From an uncultured Eubacteriales bacterium (lineage in GTDB: Bacteria; Bacillota; Clostridia; Lachnospirales; Lachnospiraceae): 64,000 nt of DNA. The position numbers and the translations under genes were made by a program. Below the pieces are notes generated by a model. The model was given only the letters and a program-made list of their open reading frames with translations. It searched no databases and was not told the DNA's origin. The DNA lies in NCBI GenBank assembly GCA_900317515.1, contig ONHA01000002.1, positions 1-64,000 of the forward strand. The letters are read 5' to 3'. This document shows, piece after piece, positions 41,433 to 50,806 of this stretch. Within the stretch, counting starts at the first letter, position 1, and each line of letters starts with the position of its first letter.

Positions 41433-43579
41433 TTCTTTTTCCTCCCGTCATTCTTAAATTCCATCGAAAACCCGACCGGAGTTTTCGTAAAATCTGCTAC
41501 GATATATGCGTCATACGTTTTCCCGGCTTTTGATTTCAGGTTCTTATAGAGGCACTTCCCGTTTTTGAGGAAGGCAGCCGCCTTTTTGGCCGTCATGGTG
41601 CCCGCGCCGATCGCGTCAAAATAGCGGCTGCTCTTCCAGAGCCTCATGCTGCATCCCTTATTTGTGCAGTAAAAATTCATTTTCCCCTCCAGGACCGGGG
41701 ATCCGCAGCAGGGGCACGTCCCGATCTCATTCTTATTGTTGTGGTCCTGAAATTTACTCTGCTCGGAAAGAGAGCTGTCCTTTCTGGAGAAGCCCTTCTC
41801 GATCTCATCTCTTGCAGCTCCGACCGCATCCGATACCCTCGCCTCGTTTTTGTAGATCCTTTTTAAGAGTTTAGACATCTCGACAGACGTATCGATGCTG
41901 ACATCGACGCCCAGCTCCTTAAGGGCATTGACCATCGCGATCCCTTTAGGCTCGATCCCGTAGACGTTGTTTTTGAGCGAGATATAGCCGGAGTTTATCG
42001 CGTTTTCGATGATCCCGGTCCGGGTCGCTTCCGTGCCGATCTCGACACCGGCCAGGATCTGTCTGTACTCCTCATCGTCGTCCGACTCGGAGTCGCCTTT
42101 TTTCTTAAGGTCTTTCCCGAACGGGTTCTTAAGGAACTCGTTCAGGGACTCCAGCGTGTACGCCTTCGGAGGCTCCGTCTGCTTCTCTTCCGGCTTAAAA
42201 TCGTGGGGATACGTCTCTCCCTTCTCGAAAGCCGGCAGCTCGTCCTTCTCCTTCTGTGGCTCGTACACAAGGAAGCCTTTCTGCTTAACGACCGTCCCGC
42301 TCACCTTGAATGTTTCGATCCCGCCGCAGTCCAGGACGACCTCCGTCTTCTCCACCAGGCAGTCTGTTCCGCAGAAGACCGCCAGGAAGCGGTTCAGGAT
42401 CGTTTCGTAGGTCCTCCGGTCGTTCTCGGAGAGCTTGTCAAGGTCCGGGAACTTCTCCGTGGGCGTCAGGGCGCTGTGGGACTCGATCTTCGCGTCGTCA
42501 AAGATCTTCTTCCCGGTTTTCTCCTTCACGTCGTACCCCTTCTGCCGGAGAAGCGCAACGATCTTGTCGGCACGTTCTTTCTCGTTTTCCGCCAGGTATT
42601 CGGTGTTGGTACGCGGGTACGTGACGTACCCGCCCTCGTAAAGGGCCTGGACGGACGCCAGGGAGTCCTTCATGCTCATCTTGTATTTCTTTCCCAGCTC
42701 TCCCTGGAGCTTCGAGAGGGAGAAAAGCTTTCCGGGAGCGCGGACAGACGTCTTCTTTGTCACGCTCTCAACGGTGAGATCCGCGCTGTTCAGCCGTGCG
42801 CAGTAAGCCTTCGCGCCGTCCTGATCAGAATATTCAAACGCCTCTTTCGACGTAAGCTTGATCTTGACGTCCCCTTTTGTAAGTTCAGAGACCGGCTTCC
42901 AAAACTTGACCGGGACGAAATTCTTACGCTGCATCTCCCGGTCATAGATCGCCTTGACGATGGGTGTCACGACACGGCCGACCCGCATGAGGCTTCCGGA
43001 CTTGATCGAGACGTACCGGGTGTAGTTGATTCCGAAAAGCCAGTCTATGTACGTCCGGGCCAGCCCTTCCTGGTACAAATTATCGTATGCTGCATCGTCC
43101 TTCAGGTCGTCCAGGGCCTTCCGGATTGTGTTCTCTGTCTGCTCCGGCAGCCAGAGACGCTTGACCGGCTTCTTTTTCGTAAGGCCGTTCATGAGGATCA
43201 GGCGGACGATGACCTCGCCCTCCCGGTCCGCGTCGCCGCAGTGGACGATCTCGGATACTTCCGGAGAGTTCATAAGCTGCTTCAGCACGCCGAACTGCTC
43301 CTTTACGCCTGCATCGACCTTCTTTGTCTTCGGGTCCTTCTTCAGCGCAAAATTGAACTTCTCCGGGAAAAACGGAAGGTTGTCAAGGGTCCATCTTCCG
43401 CTCTCCATGCCAGGGAAATAGCTTTCAAGGTCCGCCAGGCCGAACAGGTGGCCGAAAGCGTAGCTCACAAAATAGTTGTTGGTCTCGTAATATCCGTTTC
43501 TCCGGACGGACCTCTCCGGGATCGCGGAGAGAACGCTTCTTGCCAGGGACGGCTTTTCACAGATGATCAGTTTTTTCAT
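41429..43579 (-). CDS. topB: DNA topoisomerase III-type (type IA)
   Basis: 716 aa. N-terminal TOPRIM: LIICEKPSLARSVLSAIP and HCGDADREGEVIVRLIL. Catalytic Tyr in GYVTYPRTNTEYLAE. C-terminal zinc ribbon CPCCGSPVLEGKMNFYC with TNKGC. Topoisomerase III genes are common passengers of Firmicutes conjugative elements, where they resolve replication or transfer intermediates. AAAGGAG precedes the ATG; the CAP/ricin gene overlaps its stop. Confidence 0.93.
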   Translation of the reverse strand: MKKLIICEKPSLARSVLSAIPERSVRRNGYYETNNYFVSYAFGHLFGLADLESYFPGMESGRWTLDNLPFFPEKFNFALKKDPKTKKVDAGVKEQFGVLKQLMNSPEVSEIVHCGDADREGEVIVRLILMNGLTKKKPVKRLWLPEQTENTIRKALDDLKDDAAYDNLYQEGLARTYIDWLFGINYTRYVSIKSGSLMRVGRVVTPIVKAIYDREMQRKNFVPVKFWKPVSELTKGDVKIKLTSKEAFEYSDQDGAKAYCARLNSADLTVESVTKKTSVRAPGKLFSLSKLQGELGKKYKMSMKDSLASVQALYEGGYVTYPRTNTEYLAENEKERADKIVALLRQKGYDVKEKTGKKIFDDAKIESHSALTPTEKFPDLDKLSENDRRTYETILNRFLAVFCGTDCLVEKTEVVLDCGGIETFKVSGTVVKQKGFLVYEPQKEKDELPAFEKGETYPHDFKPEEKQTEPPKAYTLESLNEFLKNPFGKDLKKKGDSESDDDEEYRQILAGVEIGTEATRTGIIENAINSGYISLKNNVYGIEPKGIAMVNALKELGVDVSIDTSVEMSKLLKRIYKNEARVSDAVGAARDEIEKGFSRKDSSLSEQSKFQDHNNKNEIGTCPCCGSPVLEGKMNFYCTNKGCSMRLWKSSRYFDAIGAGTMTAKKAAAFLKNGKCLYKNLKSKAGKTYDAYIVADFTKTPVGFSMEFKNDGRKKK

Positions 43580-43598
43580 GGTGTTTTTTCTCCTTTTT

Positions 43599-46433
43599 TC
43601 ATTCCATGTAGTAGTCTTTGTATGTCACGCACGCTGCCTCATCCTCCGGCAGCGACTTAACGTAGTCCAGGCATTCGGCCAAGAGCTCCGGAGAGATGTC
43701 TTCGGCGTCATGCCAGTAGAAGGAAAGGAACTCCTTTTCTTCTACCGCTCTCCCGACGCGGGCCTTGAAGCTTTCAAGGTCCATCCCCTTAAGGGATACC
43801 CGCTCATGGTAGTGCGGCTCCTCCGTCCCGTAGTCGCTGTAGGCGTAGTAGAGCTCCGCCCACTTCCCGGTCACGTTGCGGTCGATCGTGTCAGACCCTT
43901 CCCCGCCGGCCAGGAGGATCCCGTTGACGTCAAAACCGTATTCTTCAAGGGTCTGCCGGTGCCAGGCGAATTGATGCAGCATGAAGGCCGTGTCCTCCTG
44001 GTTCTCTGCCGTGACCGGCGTCGCACTGTGACATATGACCTCGCCGCCGGCTGCTTCGACCTGCCTTAAGACGTCCGAGACGGTGCGGCCGCCCTTCGAC
44101 ATCCCGTTCCTCATATTTTCGGGGAAGACAGCGCAGCATAGCGGGACGTCTTTTTCGATGAAGAGATCCGCGTAGACGTCCAGGTCCTTCCGGCTGTCGT
44201 CGACCACGAACGCGATACAGGCCCTATCGCGGCTCTCAGGGGCTTCCGACTTCCGCGTCGAGAGGATCATGCTCATAATAGCCTCTTCATCCGTGCCGGC
44301 ACCCGCCTTCTCCAGCGCGAACGGCTGACCGCAGAGGCAGGTGATATAGAGCTTCGATCCGCCTTCCGGGACCGTGACCCGGATCCCGTCTTCCGGCGTA
44401 TTCGTATTCTCCTGGACGTAGACCGGTATGCCTTCGTCATCAAGGATGATGACCGCCGTGTATCCGGTCCCGCCCAGCCAGAGGTTTGTCTTGATATGCC
44501 ACTCCTCGCCGGCTGTTACTCGTATCGGGCATTCGGGCGGCATGGCCGAAATGCACTCCTTCGCCCGGCATTTCTCAAAGATGATAAGATCCTCCGGGAT
44601 CTCGATGTAGGAGCCGTCCTTCATCCACGCATGTCCGGCCTCCCACTTTGTGCCGCCTTCATAGGCGTCCGCCCACTCGCTCCGGTCCAGGACGTCCGCC
44701 GCGATCGACGTGTCCGCCCTTGTCCCGTTCTCTTTTTCAGCCGTTTCCGGCGTGGCCGGCTCCTCATGGGCGCTCTCATCCGGCTCATCCGCGGCAGGCG
44801 CTTCTTCTGCCGGTTCCGGCTCGACGTCCGTGCCGGCTCCCTCTCCGGTTTCTCCGGTGGCCGGCCAGGCGTTTTCCCAGGAGTCGCCATCTGCATGGTA
44901 CTTGTATTCCGTCCTGATGTTCTCCGCCCCGACGCCGGAAAGGACGAAATTGTTTCCGGAGAAAAAGACCTTAGACGCGTCGGCCCAGGTGTAGTACATG
45001 ATCCCGTAACGGCCCTGTCCCATGCAGTTATTCCCGCTTGCGACCATGCTGCTTTCCGCGTCGGCGGTCCCGATGCAGAAAAACGCCGGTCCCATGCTGC
45101 CGTCCCAGCGATAGCCGCCGGTGATGTCCTCCGCGTCCATGAAGAGGTTGCCCCGGCATGAGATCCTGGAGGGAAGCCCGACGGCCTCACCCGTCGCGTA
45201 CTCAAAGCACCAGAAGCAGCGCTGCACGTAGTTGCGATCGAACAGGATCTCTTCAGCGGGGATCCCGTCGCCCTTTTCGCTGCTCCACGTTTGCGGCGTC
45301 ATGCCGCTGTCGTAGCAGCCAGTGATGATATTCTGGAAAGCCTTGACGTTGCTGCATCCATAGAGGCTTACCTGGAGTCCGTTGCCAAAACGCGGCCCGT
45401 CGTCGGTCCCGTGGATCTGACCGCCGCCGATCGTCTCGATCTCGCACTCCGAAACGGATACGTTTTGCGAGCGCATGATCTCGATCCCGTGCCAGCCCCA
45501 GTTTCGGATATCCAGATACATGATCCGGACATCCGACGCTCCGGAGACTTCGATCCCGCTCTCGCCGGTGCTGAAATTTAAGTGCTGCCCGGTAAGATCC
45601 GTATCAGACCGCATCCGGATCTTGCCCTCGTCATGAAAGACGCTGTACTCTCCGTCCTTCGCCAGCTCCGAACCGGCCGGCAGCTTCTTCCAGTTGGGAT
45701 CCTGGTTCTCCAGCCAGACGCAGCCGACGTCTCCGCCGACTTCTATCTCATAAAGTCCGCCGCCGATATCATGGAAAACGTTTTCCGTCTGCCGGCTGCC
45801 GTCGATGATCGCAAATCCGGAACCGTAGTTGCTGATCTCCGTGTTGCTGCCCGGATGCAGCGAGTACGGGAAGACGTCCCCGCCCCGGAGATGTACGATG
45901 ACGTCTCCGGCCTCGATATAGGGCCGCGGATCCTTTTTCGGCGCGGCTTCCGTGCCTGGGTTTCCGTCATCGCCGTCAGCGGCGAAATAGTACGTCGGTT
46001 TTTCGTATTGCTGCCAGGTGAAGGACGTCCCCGCGCTGAAGGCAGCCGTGACCGGCCCGGTCTTCCAGTCGGCAAGCATAAGCTTGACGTACTCCGTTTC
46101 CTCCTGAAGCACGCATTTGCCGCGCTGGTTCCCGCTTATGAGCGTCCGGTTTAGGAAATTCCGATCAACGTCATACTCATATATCCTAAGTTCCACGCAC
46201 GGATAATCGTGGACGTCATAGGTAAGAATCGGGCCTTCCGGGGCGATGAAATCCGTCGAAATGCACCCCGCAATGTCGGGTGCGTCCGCTCCGGACCCGT
46301 TGATCCCGACGCCCTCGCGCCAGGATAAATCCGCCGCGAAAGCCGTTTTCGGACGGCTTAAACAGATCAAAAATGTCATCACTAAAGCGGCCAGGAGCCA
46401 TGCAGCACGACCAAATTTTTTGTTTTTTATCAC
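43599..46433 (-). CDS. Large secreted beta-helix protein with C-terminal deacetylase-like domain
   Basis: 944 aa from a GTG at 46431-46433 (AGAGG upstream), chosen because a longer reading would start inside the ssb terminator. Signal peptide WLLAALVMTFLICLS to TAFA. Residues ~150-530 form a right-handed parallel beta-helix (GIEVSGASDVRIMYLDIRNW, GWHGIEIMRSQNVSVSECEI). An acidic Pro/Glu/Ala linker follows, a beta domain, and from ~720 a NodB-like polysaccharide deacetylase fold (IAFVVDDSRKDLDVYADLFI, GGEVICHSATPV). The second zinc His of the usual HSxxH motif is not seen, so activity is doubtful. Confidence 0.75.
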   Translation of the reverse strand: MIKNKKFGRAAWLLAALVMTFLICLSRPKTAFAADLSWREGVGINGSGADAPDIAGCISTDFIAPEGPILTYDVHDYPCVELRIYEYDVDRNFLNRTLISGNQRGKCVLQEETEYVKLMLADWKTGPVTAAFSAGTSFTWQQYEKPTYYFAADGDDGNPGTEAAPKKDPRPYIEAGDVIVHLRGGDVFPYSLHPGSNTEISNYGSGFAIIDGSRQTENVFHDIGGGLYEIEVGGDVGCVWLENQDPNWKKLPAGSELAKDGEYSVFHDEGKIRMRSDTDLTGQHLNFSTGESGIEVSGASDVRIMYLDIRNWGWHGIEIMRSQNVSVSECEIETIGGGQIHGTDDGPRFGNGLQVSLYGCSNVKAFQNIITGCYDSGMTPQTWSSEKGDGIPAEEILFDRNYVQRCFWCFEYATGEAVGLPSRISCRGNLFMDAEDITGGYRWDGSMGPAFFCIGTADAESSMVASGNNCMGQGRYGIMYYTWADASKVFFSGNNFVLSGVGAENIRTEYKYHADGDSWENAWPATGETGEGAGTDVEPEPAEEAPAADEPDESAHEEPATPETAEKENGTRADTSIAADVLDRSEWADAYEGGTKWEAGHAWMKDGSYIEIPEDLIIFEKCRAKECISAMPPECPIRVTAGEEWHIKTNLWLGGTGYTAVIILDDEGIPVYVQENTNTPEDGIRVTVPEGGSKLYITCLCGQPFALEKAGAGTDEEAIMSMILSTRKSEAPESRDRACIAFVVDDSRKDLDVYADLFIEKDVPLCCAVFPENMRNGMSKGGRTVSDVLRQVEAAGGEVICHSATPVTAENQEDTAFMLHQFAWHRQTLEEYGFDVNGILLAGGEGSDTIDRNVTGKWAELYYAYSDYGTEEPHYHERVSLKGMDLESFKARVGRAVEEKEFLSFYWHDAEDISPELLAECLDYVKSLPEDEAACVTYKDYYME

Positions 46434-46463
46434 TTTTTTCCTCTTTTTTTCCTTATTTTTTGT

Positions 46464-46518
46464 AAAAAAAACGGACCCCCATAGCGCGGACTGCATTTTC
46501 GGCAGCCCGCGCGGGTCC
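46464..46518 (-). terminator. Terminator after ssb
   Basis: Minus-strand imperfect stem GGACCCGCGCGGGCTGC / GCAGTCCGCGCTATGGGGGT, followed by eight T. It separates ssb from the beta-helix gene. Confidence 0.7.
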
Positions 46519-46554
46519 CTGGTATTCTGTTATATAGCGTCTGCCGCCCCGGAT

Positions 46555-46992
46555 TCAGGTGAACGGCAGCTCCTCGTCAATCCCGTCCGGGATGTTCATG
46601 AAGCCATTCGCATCCGTCTCCGGAAGCGGTCCGTTTCCGGAACCGGCGTTCGCCGCCCGCTGATCCGCGGAGCTCTTGCTTTCGGCAAACTCGATGGAGC
46701 TCACGACGATCTGGTCCCGATAGACCATGTTCCCGTCGCTGCCCTTAAAGTTGTTATTTTGAAGCTCGCCGGTGATCAGGATCTTCGTCCCCTTGTGGAT
46801 ATACTTCTCTACAAATTCCGCCTGCTTTCCAAAGCTGACGCAGTAGAAGAAATCCGCGTCCGGCTGTCCCTCTCTCTTGAATCTACGATCGACCGCGATC
46901 CTGTACTTCGCGATCGTCGTGCCTTTCGCGCCGGCTGAATACCGTACCTCCGGATCATTGACCGGTCTTCCCATCATAACTACCAGGTTCAT
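46555..46992 (-). CDS. ssb: Single-stranded DNA-binding protein
   Basis: 145 aa. OB-fold start MNLVVMMGRPVNDPEVRYSA, YCVSFGKQAEFVEKYIHKGT, and an acidic C-terminal tail ending IDEELPFT, close to the usual DDIPF tip. AAAGGAG precedes the ATG. An element-borne SSB protects DNA after entry. Ends at the 46464 terminator. Confidence 0.93.
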   Translation of the reverse strand: MNLVVMMGRPVNDPEVRYSAGAKGTTIAKYRIAVDRRFKREGQPDADFFYCVSFGKQAEFVEKYIHKGTKILITGELQNNNFKGSDGNMVYRDQIVVSSIEFAESKSSADQRAANAGSGNGPLPETDANGFMNIPDGIDEELPFT

Positions 46993-47008
46993 ACTCTTAT
47001 CTCCTTTC

Positions 47009-48040
47009 TTACTGGATCAGTTCCGGGCCGAGACTCTGCATCCTCTGGAAATCGGGGCTCCTGTCCTTCAGGGCCTCGATCTTCTGCCCTTGCGCATACT
47101 CAGACGCATAGTAGAGCGAATGCGTCTCCTTCTCATAGATCATTGACCGCTCTCCAAGGACTTCTTCCGGTTTCACTTCATTCCGGTTGATAGTCTGTAT
47201 CACGCTATCAAGCTCTTCCGGATCAATCGCTCCATTATCCGGGACGATAATGACCTCATGCACGGATGACGGAATCACATACATTTTCCCGCCGCACCTG
47301 TCAGCGATCTTATCCATAAGATCAGTATCCAGTATCAGCGCCGCACCATACCCTCCATGATTTGTGAGTGTATACATCGTTCCGGGTTCCAGCGGTTCAT
47401 CCTTGTTAAGGCAGCCGTCTCCAAGCGTCCCTCCAAACAAGTATTCCGGACTTACTATCTCCGAGATATCATGTAGACTTGCTCCGTTTACCCGTGCGAC
47501 GTTTTTGACGGCCTGCTCATGGAGGTCATCGACTGAAACACCGTACTTCTCCAGCATTTTGTTCGTTATGGCCGATTCTCCTTCTCCGACGGAGATGTAA
47601 TAGGCGGCCTCGAAACTCCCAAGCTCCTTATGGGCACTGTTGGCAAGTCCGGCATTCTCACGCTCTCCGTTCAGCAGCCTTACCGTGACCTTCTCCTTGA
47701 CGCTCTCATAGTCAAGGAGCTTGTTTATGTCCAGGTCGATAAACGGCCTTCTCGCAAACTTATAAGTGTCCACTATGCTGTCCATGGCCTCACCGAGGTT
47801 TGCGCCAACCGCCGCGGAATAGCTGTAGATCTCCGATAAGTTGATCGCGGGTGCAAGGTTCTTACCCGGATCAAAGATCACGAGGCCCTCATAGCTTCTT
47901 GTCGGGGTCTCCATCTTTTGCGTACGGATCTCATAATCTCCTTCCGGAAGCTTTTCGCGGATGTTCTCCAGGACCTCTTTCTTGAACTCCTCAAATGAGA
48001 GCATTGCAACCGGCAGTAATTCCATCGCTTTCTTTCCCAT
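47009..48040 (-). CDS. DUF5688-type protein
   Basis: 343 aa, GGAGGG before the ATG. Residues such as MLSFEEFKKEVLENIREKLP at the N-terminus, PAINLSEIYSYSAAVGAN, and IPSSVHEVIIVPDNGA match a family often found in Lachnospiraceae conjugative elements. No catalytic motif seen; function unknown. It follows a 45-aa gene and precedes ssb by 16 bp. Confidence 0.7.
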   Translation of the reverse strand: MGKKAMELLPVAMLSFEEFKKEVLENIREKLPEGDYEIRTQKMETPTRSYEGLVIFDPGKNLAPAINLSEIYSYSAAVGANLGEAMDSIVDTYKFARRPFIDLDINKLLDYESVKEKVTVRLLNGERENAGLANSAHKELGSFEAAYYISVGEGESAITNKMLEKYGVSVDDLHEQAVKNVARVNGASLHDISEIVSPEYLFGGTLGDGCLNKDEPLEPGTMYTLTNHGGYGAALILDTDLMDKIADRCGGKMYVIPSSVHEVIIVPDNGAIDPEELDSVIQTINRNEVKPEEVLGERSMIYEKETHSLYYASEYAQGQKIEALKDRSPDFQRMQSLGPELIQ

Positions 48041-48043
48041 CGT

Positions 48044-48181
48044 TCAACCCTCCTTTTCCTTTTTGGCTTCAAAGACAAGGACCGGCTTGCCGTCTTTCCG
48101 GATTACGGTGTATTCCGGACGGCTGCCCTTTTTGGCTGCCGCGATCTTGCGGTACGCATCCTCAAATGTCTTCTTGTTCAT
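48044..48181 (-). CDS. Small basic protein of 45 residues
   Basis: ATG at 48179-48181 with AAAGGAG upstream, stop TGA 48044-48046. Starts MNKKTFEDAYRKIAAAKKGS and ends EAKKEKEG. Its stop codon region holds the ribosome binding site of the DUF5688 gene, implying coupling. A beta hairpin is suggested by YTVIRKDGKPVLVFEA. Confidence 0.7.
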   Translation of the reverse strand: MNKKTFEDAYRKIAAAKKGSRPEYTVIRKDGKPVLVFEAKKEKEG

Positions 48182-48243
48182 AGCTTTTCTCCTTTCGCTA
48201 TTTTTTATATTTGCAGTGCCTTATGGCACCTGCATTTTGTTTT

Positions 48244-49395
48244 TTACCAGTCCGCCACCATATAGTTGGTCATCCCGTCAGTGAAGTTCACGTCGATGGG
48301 GTACTGGTCCCCGAACACCCAGCTTCCGTCTTCCTTCTTCGTCATCACAAAGAAGGCGAATGTGTGCGACCTCCGGTTGTCATCCCATTTGTTTTCGAGC
48401 TTAACGTTTACGCCCACGCTGTCATAGGCCGCGATCCAAACGTTATTATCCCGGGCCAGCACCTGGGAAGCTGCCAGGTGCTCAACGTCATCGTTCCAAG
48501 TGTAGACGTTTTTGATAGCCGCCTGGACGGCTTCGATCTTTTCCGGAGTGGTCTTCTCGCTGAAGTACGGCTGCCAGCTTGTGACCTCCATGCTCCCCGC
48601 CTCATAGAGTGCATAAAGGGCCTCTATGTCCGTCTTGACGGCGGTCATGATCTCCTCCATGAGCACGTCGTCCGGGGCCGGGCAGATGCTGTACATCGCC
48701 TCCGGGTCGTCATCCCTCCGGACCATCTCCTTCTCCAGGTCCCCGAAAATCGTGTTCACGACCGCGGTGATGGGCCTTTTTGGGATCGTGACCGTGTAGA
48801 CCACCCGCCCCTGCGCTGCCGAGTGCTTCCTTGCCGCGCCCGTGTCCAACTCCACACCGTTAAGCGTGACCTGGGCTTTCGCCGGGGCGAGGATCGTCAC
48901 GTCTTCGCTGTAGATCTCCGGAAGCTCGATATACCACTTGTTATCGTCTTTGAGGGCAGCGCTTACGCTTACCTCGTCCTGCCCTGCCCTTAAGACCGCG
49001 TGAGAGCTTCCGGCAGATCCGTCAAAATCCTCTATGCGGATCTCAGCGGACTCCATCAGGTCCACGTAATCGCTCCGGAGGAGTGAGTATTCGAGGTCAT
49101 CTTCCGTCAGGATCGAATTTTCCGGAAGATAAACGATCTCCTTCATCGCCGCATAATCGCCGGCAGAGAGGGCATCCGCAAAGTCCTCCAGGATCCGGTA
49201 ATTTGCCTTCTCCCGGCTTCCTTCCGTGCCGGCGTTCTCCGGATCCGGACTTTCAGAAGCCTCCAAAACGGAATCAGCGATACTTGCGGCTGACGAAAAA
49301 CCAGGTGTTTCGGCCGGTGCCGGGACCGGCTTTGAGCCGCACGCTGCAAGTGCAGCGCTTAAGATCCCGGCGGTGATGATAAGTCTCTTTCTCAT
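48244..49395 (-). CDS. Lipoprotein of unknown function
   Basis: 383 aa. Lipobox ALAAC after a short signal (MRKRLIITAGILSAALAACG). Ser/Pro/Glu linker to ~70, then an NTF2-like segment (ILEDFADALSAGDYAAMKEI), a beta domain with APAKAQVTLNGVELD, and a second NTF2-like segment near the end. Possibly a surface component of the transfer machine. Its start overlaps the previous gene stop (ATGA). Confidence 0.75.
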   Translation of the reverse strand: MRKRLIITAGILSAALAACGSKPVPAPAETPGFSSAASIADSVLEASESPDPENAGTEGSREKANYRILEDFADALSAGDYAAMKEIVYLPENSILTEDDLEYSLLRSDYVDLMESAEIRIEDFDGSAGSSHAVLRAGQDEVSVSAALKDDNKWYIELPEIYSEDVTILAPAKAQVTLNGVELDTGAARKHSAAQGRVVYTVTIPKRPITAVVNTIFGDLEKEMVRRDDDPEAMYSICPAPDDVLMEEIMTAVKTDIEALYALYEAGSMEVTSWQPYFSEKTTPEKIEAVQAAIKNVYTWNDDVEHLAASQVLARDNNVWIAAYDSVGVNVKLENKWDDNRRSHTFAFFVMTKKEDGSWVFGDQYPIDVNFTDGMTNYMVADW

Positions 49396-50462
49396 GTGTT
49401 GCTCCTTTCGTGTGATTTAAAATATTCTCTCTCATCCTCGCGGACTTTCGCCGCGTAGAAGCCGTTCATGGACGACGGAGCGTTGAAGAGAGAGGTCAAA
49501 ACGTACTGCCGGTAGTTGCTGATCTTCTCGCTCCGCGTCCTGATGCACTCCTGGACGTAATCGACATGGTGGCTGTTCAGCCGCCGGAAGCGTCTCTTCA
49601 CGTCGGCGGCCGGCAGATCCTCCCGGCCGATCCGGATGAACTCCTTCCGGGACTTCAGGATGTCCGCGATCATCTCACAGATCTCCCCGCGCTCCTCATC
49701 CGTGCCGGCCCCGATCCTCTCCCGGACCTCGTCTTCGATGTCTTCAGCAGATACGTCCGCGCCCGCGCCATCGATCAATCGATCGTCTTTCCCACTTACA
49801 CTTTGTAAGTCCTGATCGATTGATTGATTACCTGCATTTGTATAATTTATGTTTATATTATGGGGGGACAAAATGTCCCTACCCCCGGGACAAAATGTCC
49901 CTACCGGGGACAAAATGTCCCTACCCCCTTCAGACCCCTTTGGCACCGGGCCTGTTTCGGGCCCCGGCGGCTCCGGTCCCGGCTTCTCCCGGTTCTTCCG
50001 GATCCGGGACATGATTTGTCTGATTTCTTCATTAGTTGTGTCAGAGTTTTCAGGGTGGGGACAAAATGTCCCTACCCCCTTTGTACCCCTTTGACACTCT
50101 TCGGGATCTTCGGGAGAGGCTTCCTTCGGCGCTTCCTCCGGGACGTCACGTCCCGGAATCGCGGAAAGGATGACCCGGTAGTTGCAGTATTTGACGTGAT
50201 TGATGGAAACCTCCCGTTTCTCGATCAATCCCTGGGCGATGAGGTCGTCCAGGACCCGGCTGATGGTCTTGACCGTGATCCGCCCGCACCACTCCGCCAG
50301 GTATTCCCGGGTCCCCTCAAACCAGGACTCGCCGTCCTGGCTGAACCCGTAAATACAGGCGTATACGAGCAGGCTGTTGCTTGCAAGTCCCAGTTCCGTT
50401 ATCATCCAGCCCTGGATCGTAAGGTAGTTGTTGCTGCTTATCAGTGTCCGCTTATCCATCAT
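49392..50462 (-). CDS. Winged-helix protein, replication-initiator-like
   Basis: 356 aa. The first ~100 residues are a winged helix (SNSLLVYACIYGFSQDGESW, ITVKTISRVLDDLIAQGLIE) as in plasmid replication or DnaD-type proteins. The middle (~110-225) is a Pro/Glu/Gly linker containing short repeated peptides encoded by palindromic DNA. The C-terminal part (VDYVQECIRTRSEKISNYRQ) resembles the helical tail of such proteins. Replication role is inference. Confidence 0.65.
   Translation of the reverse strand: MMDKRTLISSNNYLTIQGWMITELGLASNSLLVYACIYGFSQDGESWFEGTREYLAEWCGRITVKTISRVLDDLIAQGLIEKREVSINHVKYCNYRVILSAIPGRDVPEEAPKEASPEDPEECQRGTKGVGTFCPHPENSDTTNEEIRQIMSRIRKNREKPGPEPPGPETGPVPKGSEGGRDILSPVGTFCPGGRDILSPHNININYTNAGNQSIDQDLQSVSGKDDRLIDGAGADVSAEDIEDEVRERIGAGTDEERGEICEMIADILKSRKEFIRIGREDLPAADVKRRFRRLNSHHVDYVQECIRTRSEKISNYRQYVLTSLFNAPSSMNGFYAAKVREDEREYFKSHERSNT
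49865..50072. repeat. Four GGGACAAAATGTCCC repeats inside a coding region
   Basis: Copies at 49865-49879, 49887-49901, 49907-49921 and 50058-50072. Each has GGGACA/TGTCCC arms around AAA, flanked by CTACC. They code for repeats RDILSP and GTFCP in the linker of the winged-helix protein, so the DNA repeat, not the peptide, seems to be what is conserved. Confidence 0.8.
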
Positions 50463-50482
50463 GCCTCTCCCTTATCTATGTT

Positions 50483-50806
50483 CTATGCTGCAAGCAGCAT
50501 GTGTATCTGTTCCATGATCCCCGTTAGGACCGTCATGAGTGCGTCCCTTGTCTCCGGGTAGATCAGGGCGATGATCCCGATCGTCGCAAGGATGACCAGG
50601 AGGATCCTCGCCATGATCCGGACCGCCGAGCCGGCCGCCCGGATGAGGACCTTCAGGACGCTGCTCTTCTCGACGACGACAACGTCCTCTTTAATCTTGT
50701 ACTTATCCCGGAGGGCCTTCTGCCCTTCCTCGTAGGAGATCTTCTTCTCAACGTCTCCTACAAGGCCCTTCCGGAACTTGTTGCCCGTGCTGCCCCCGTC
50801 CATCAA
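50483..50806 (-). CDS. Small single-pass membrane protein
   Basis: 107 aa, one strong membrane helix (about residues 67-87, IMARILLVILATIGIIALIY) and a charged N-terminal half. Start overlaps the TadZ-like gene stop (ATGA). Probably a transfer-machine subunit; family not recognised. Confidence 0.65.
   Translation of the reverse strand: MMDGGSTGNKFRKGLVGDVEKKISYEEGQKALRDKYKIKEDVVVVEKSSVLKVLIRAAGSAVRIMARILLVILATIGIIALIYPETRDALMTVLTGIMEQIHMLLAA

Noticed and set aside
46434-46496. N-terminal extension of the beta-helix protein
   Set aside because: The longer reading begins inside the ssb terminator hairpin; a GTG at 46431-46433 gives a proper signal peptide.
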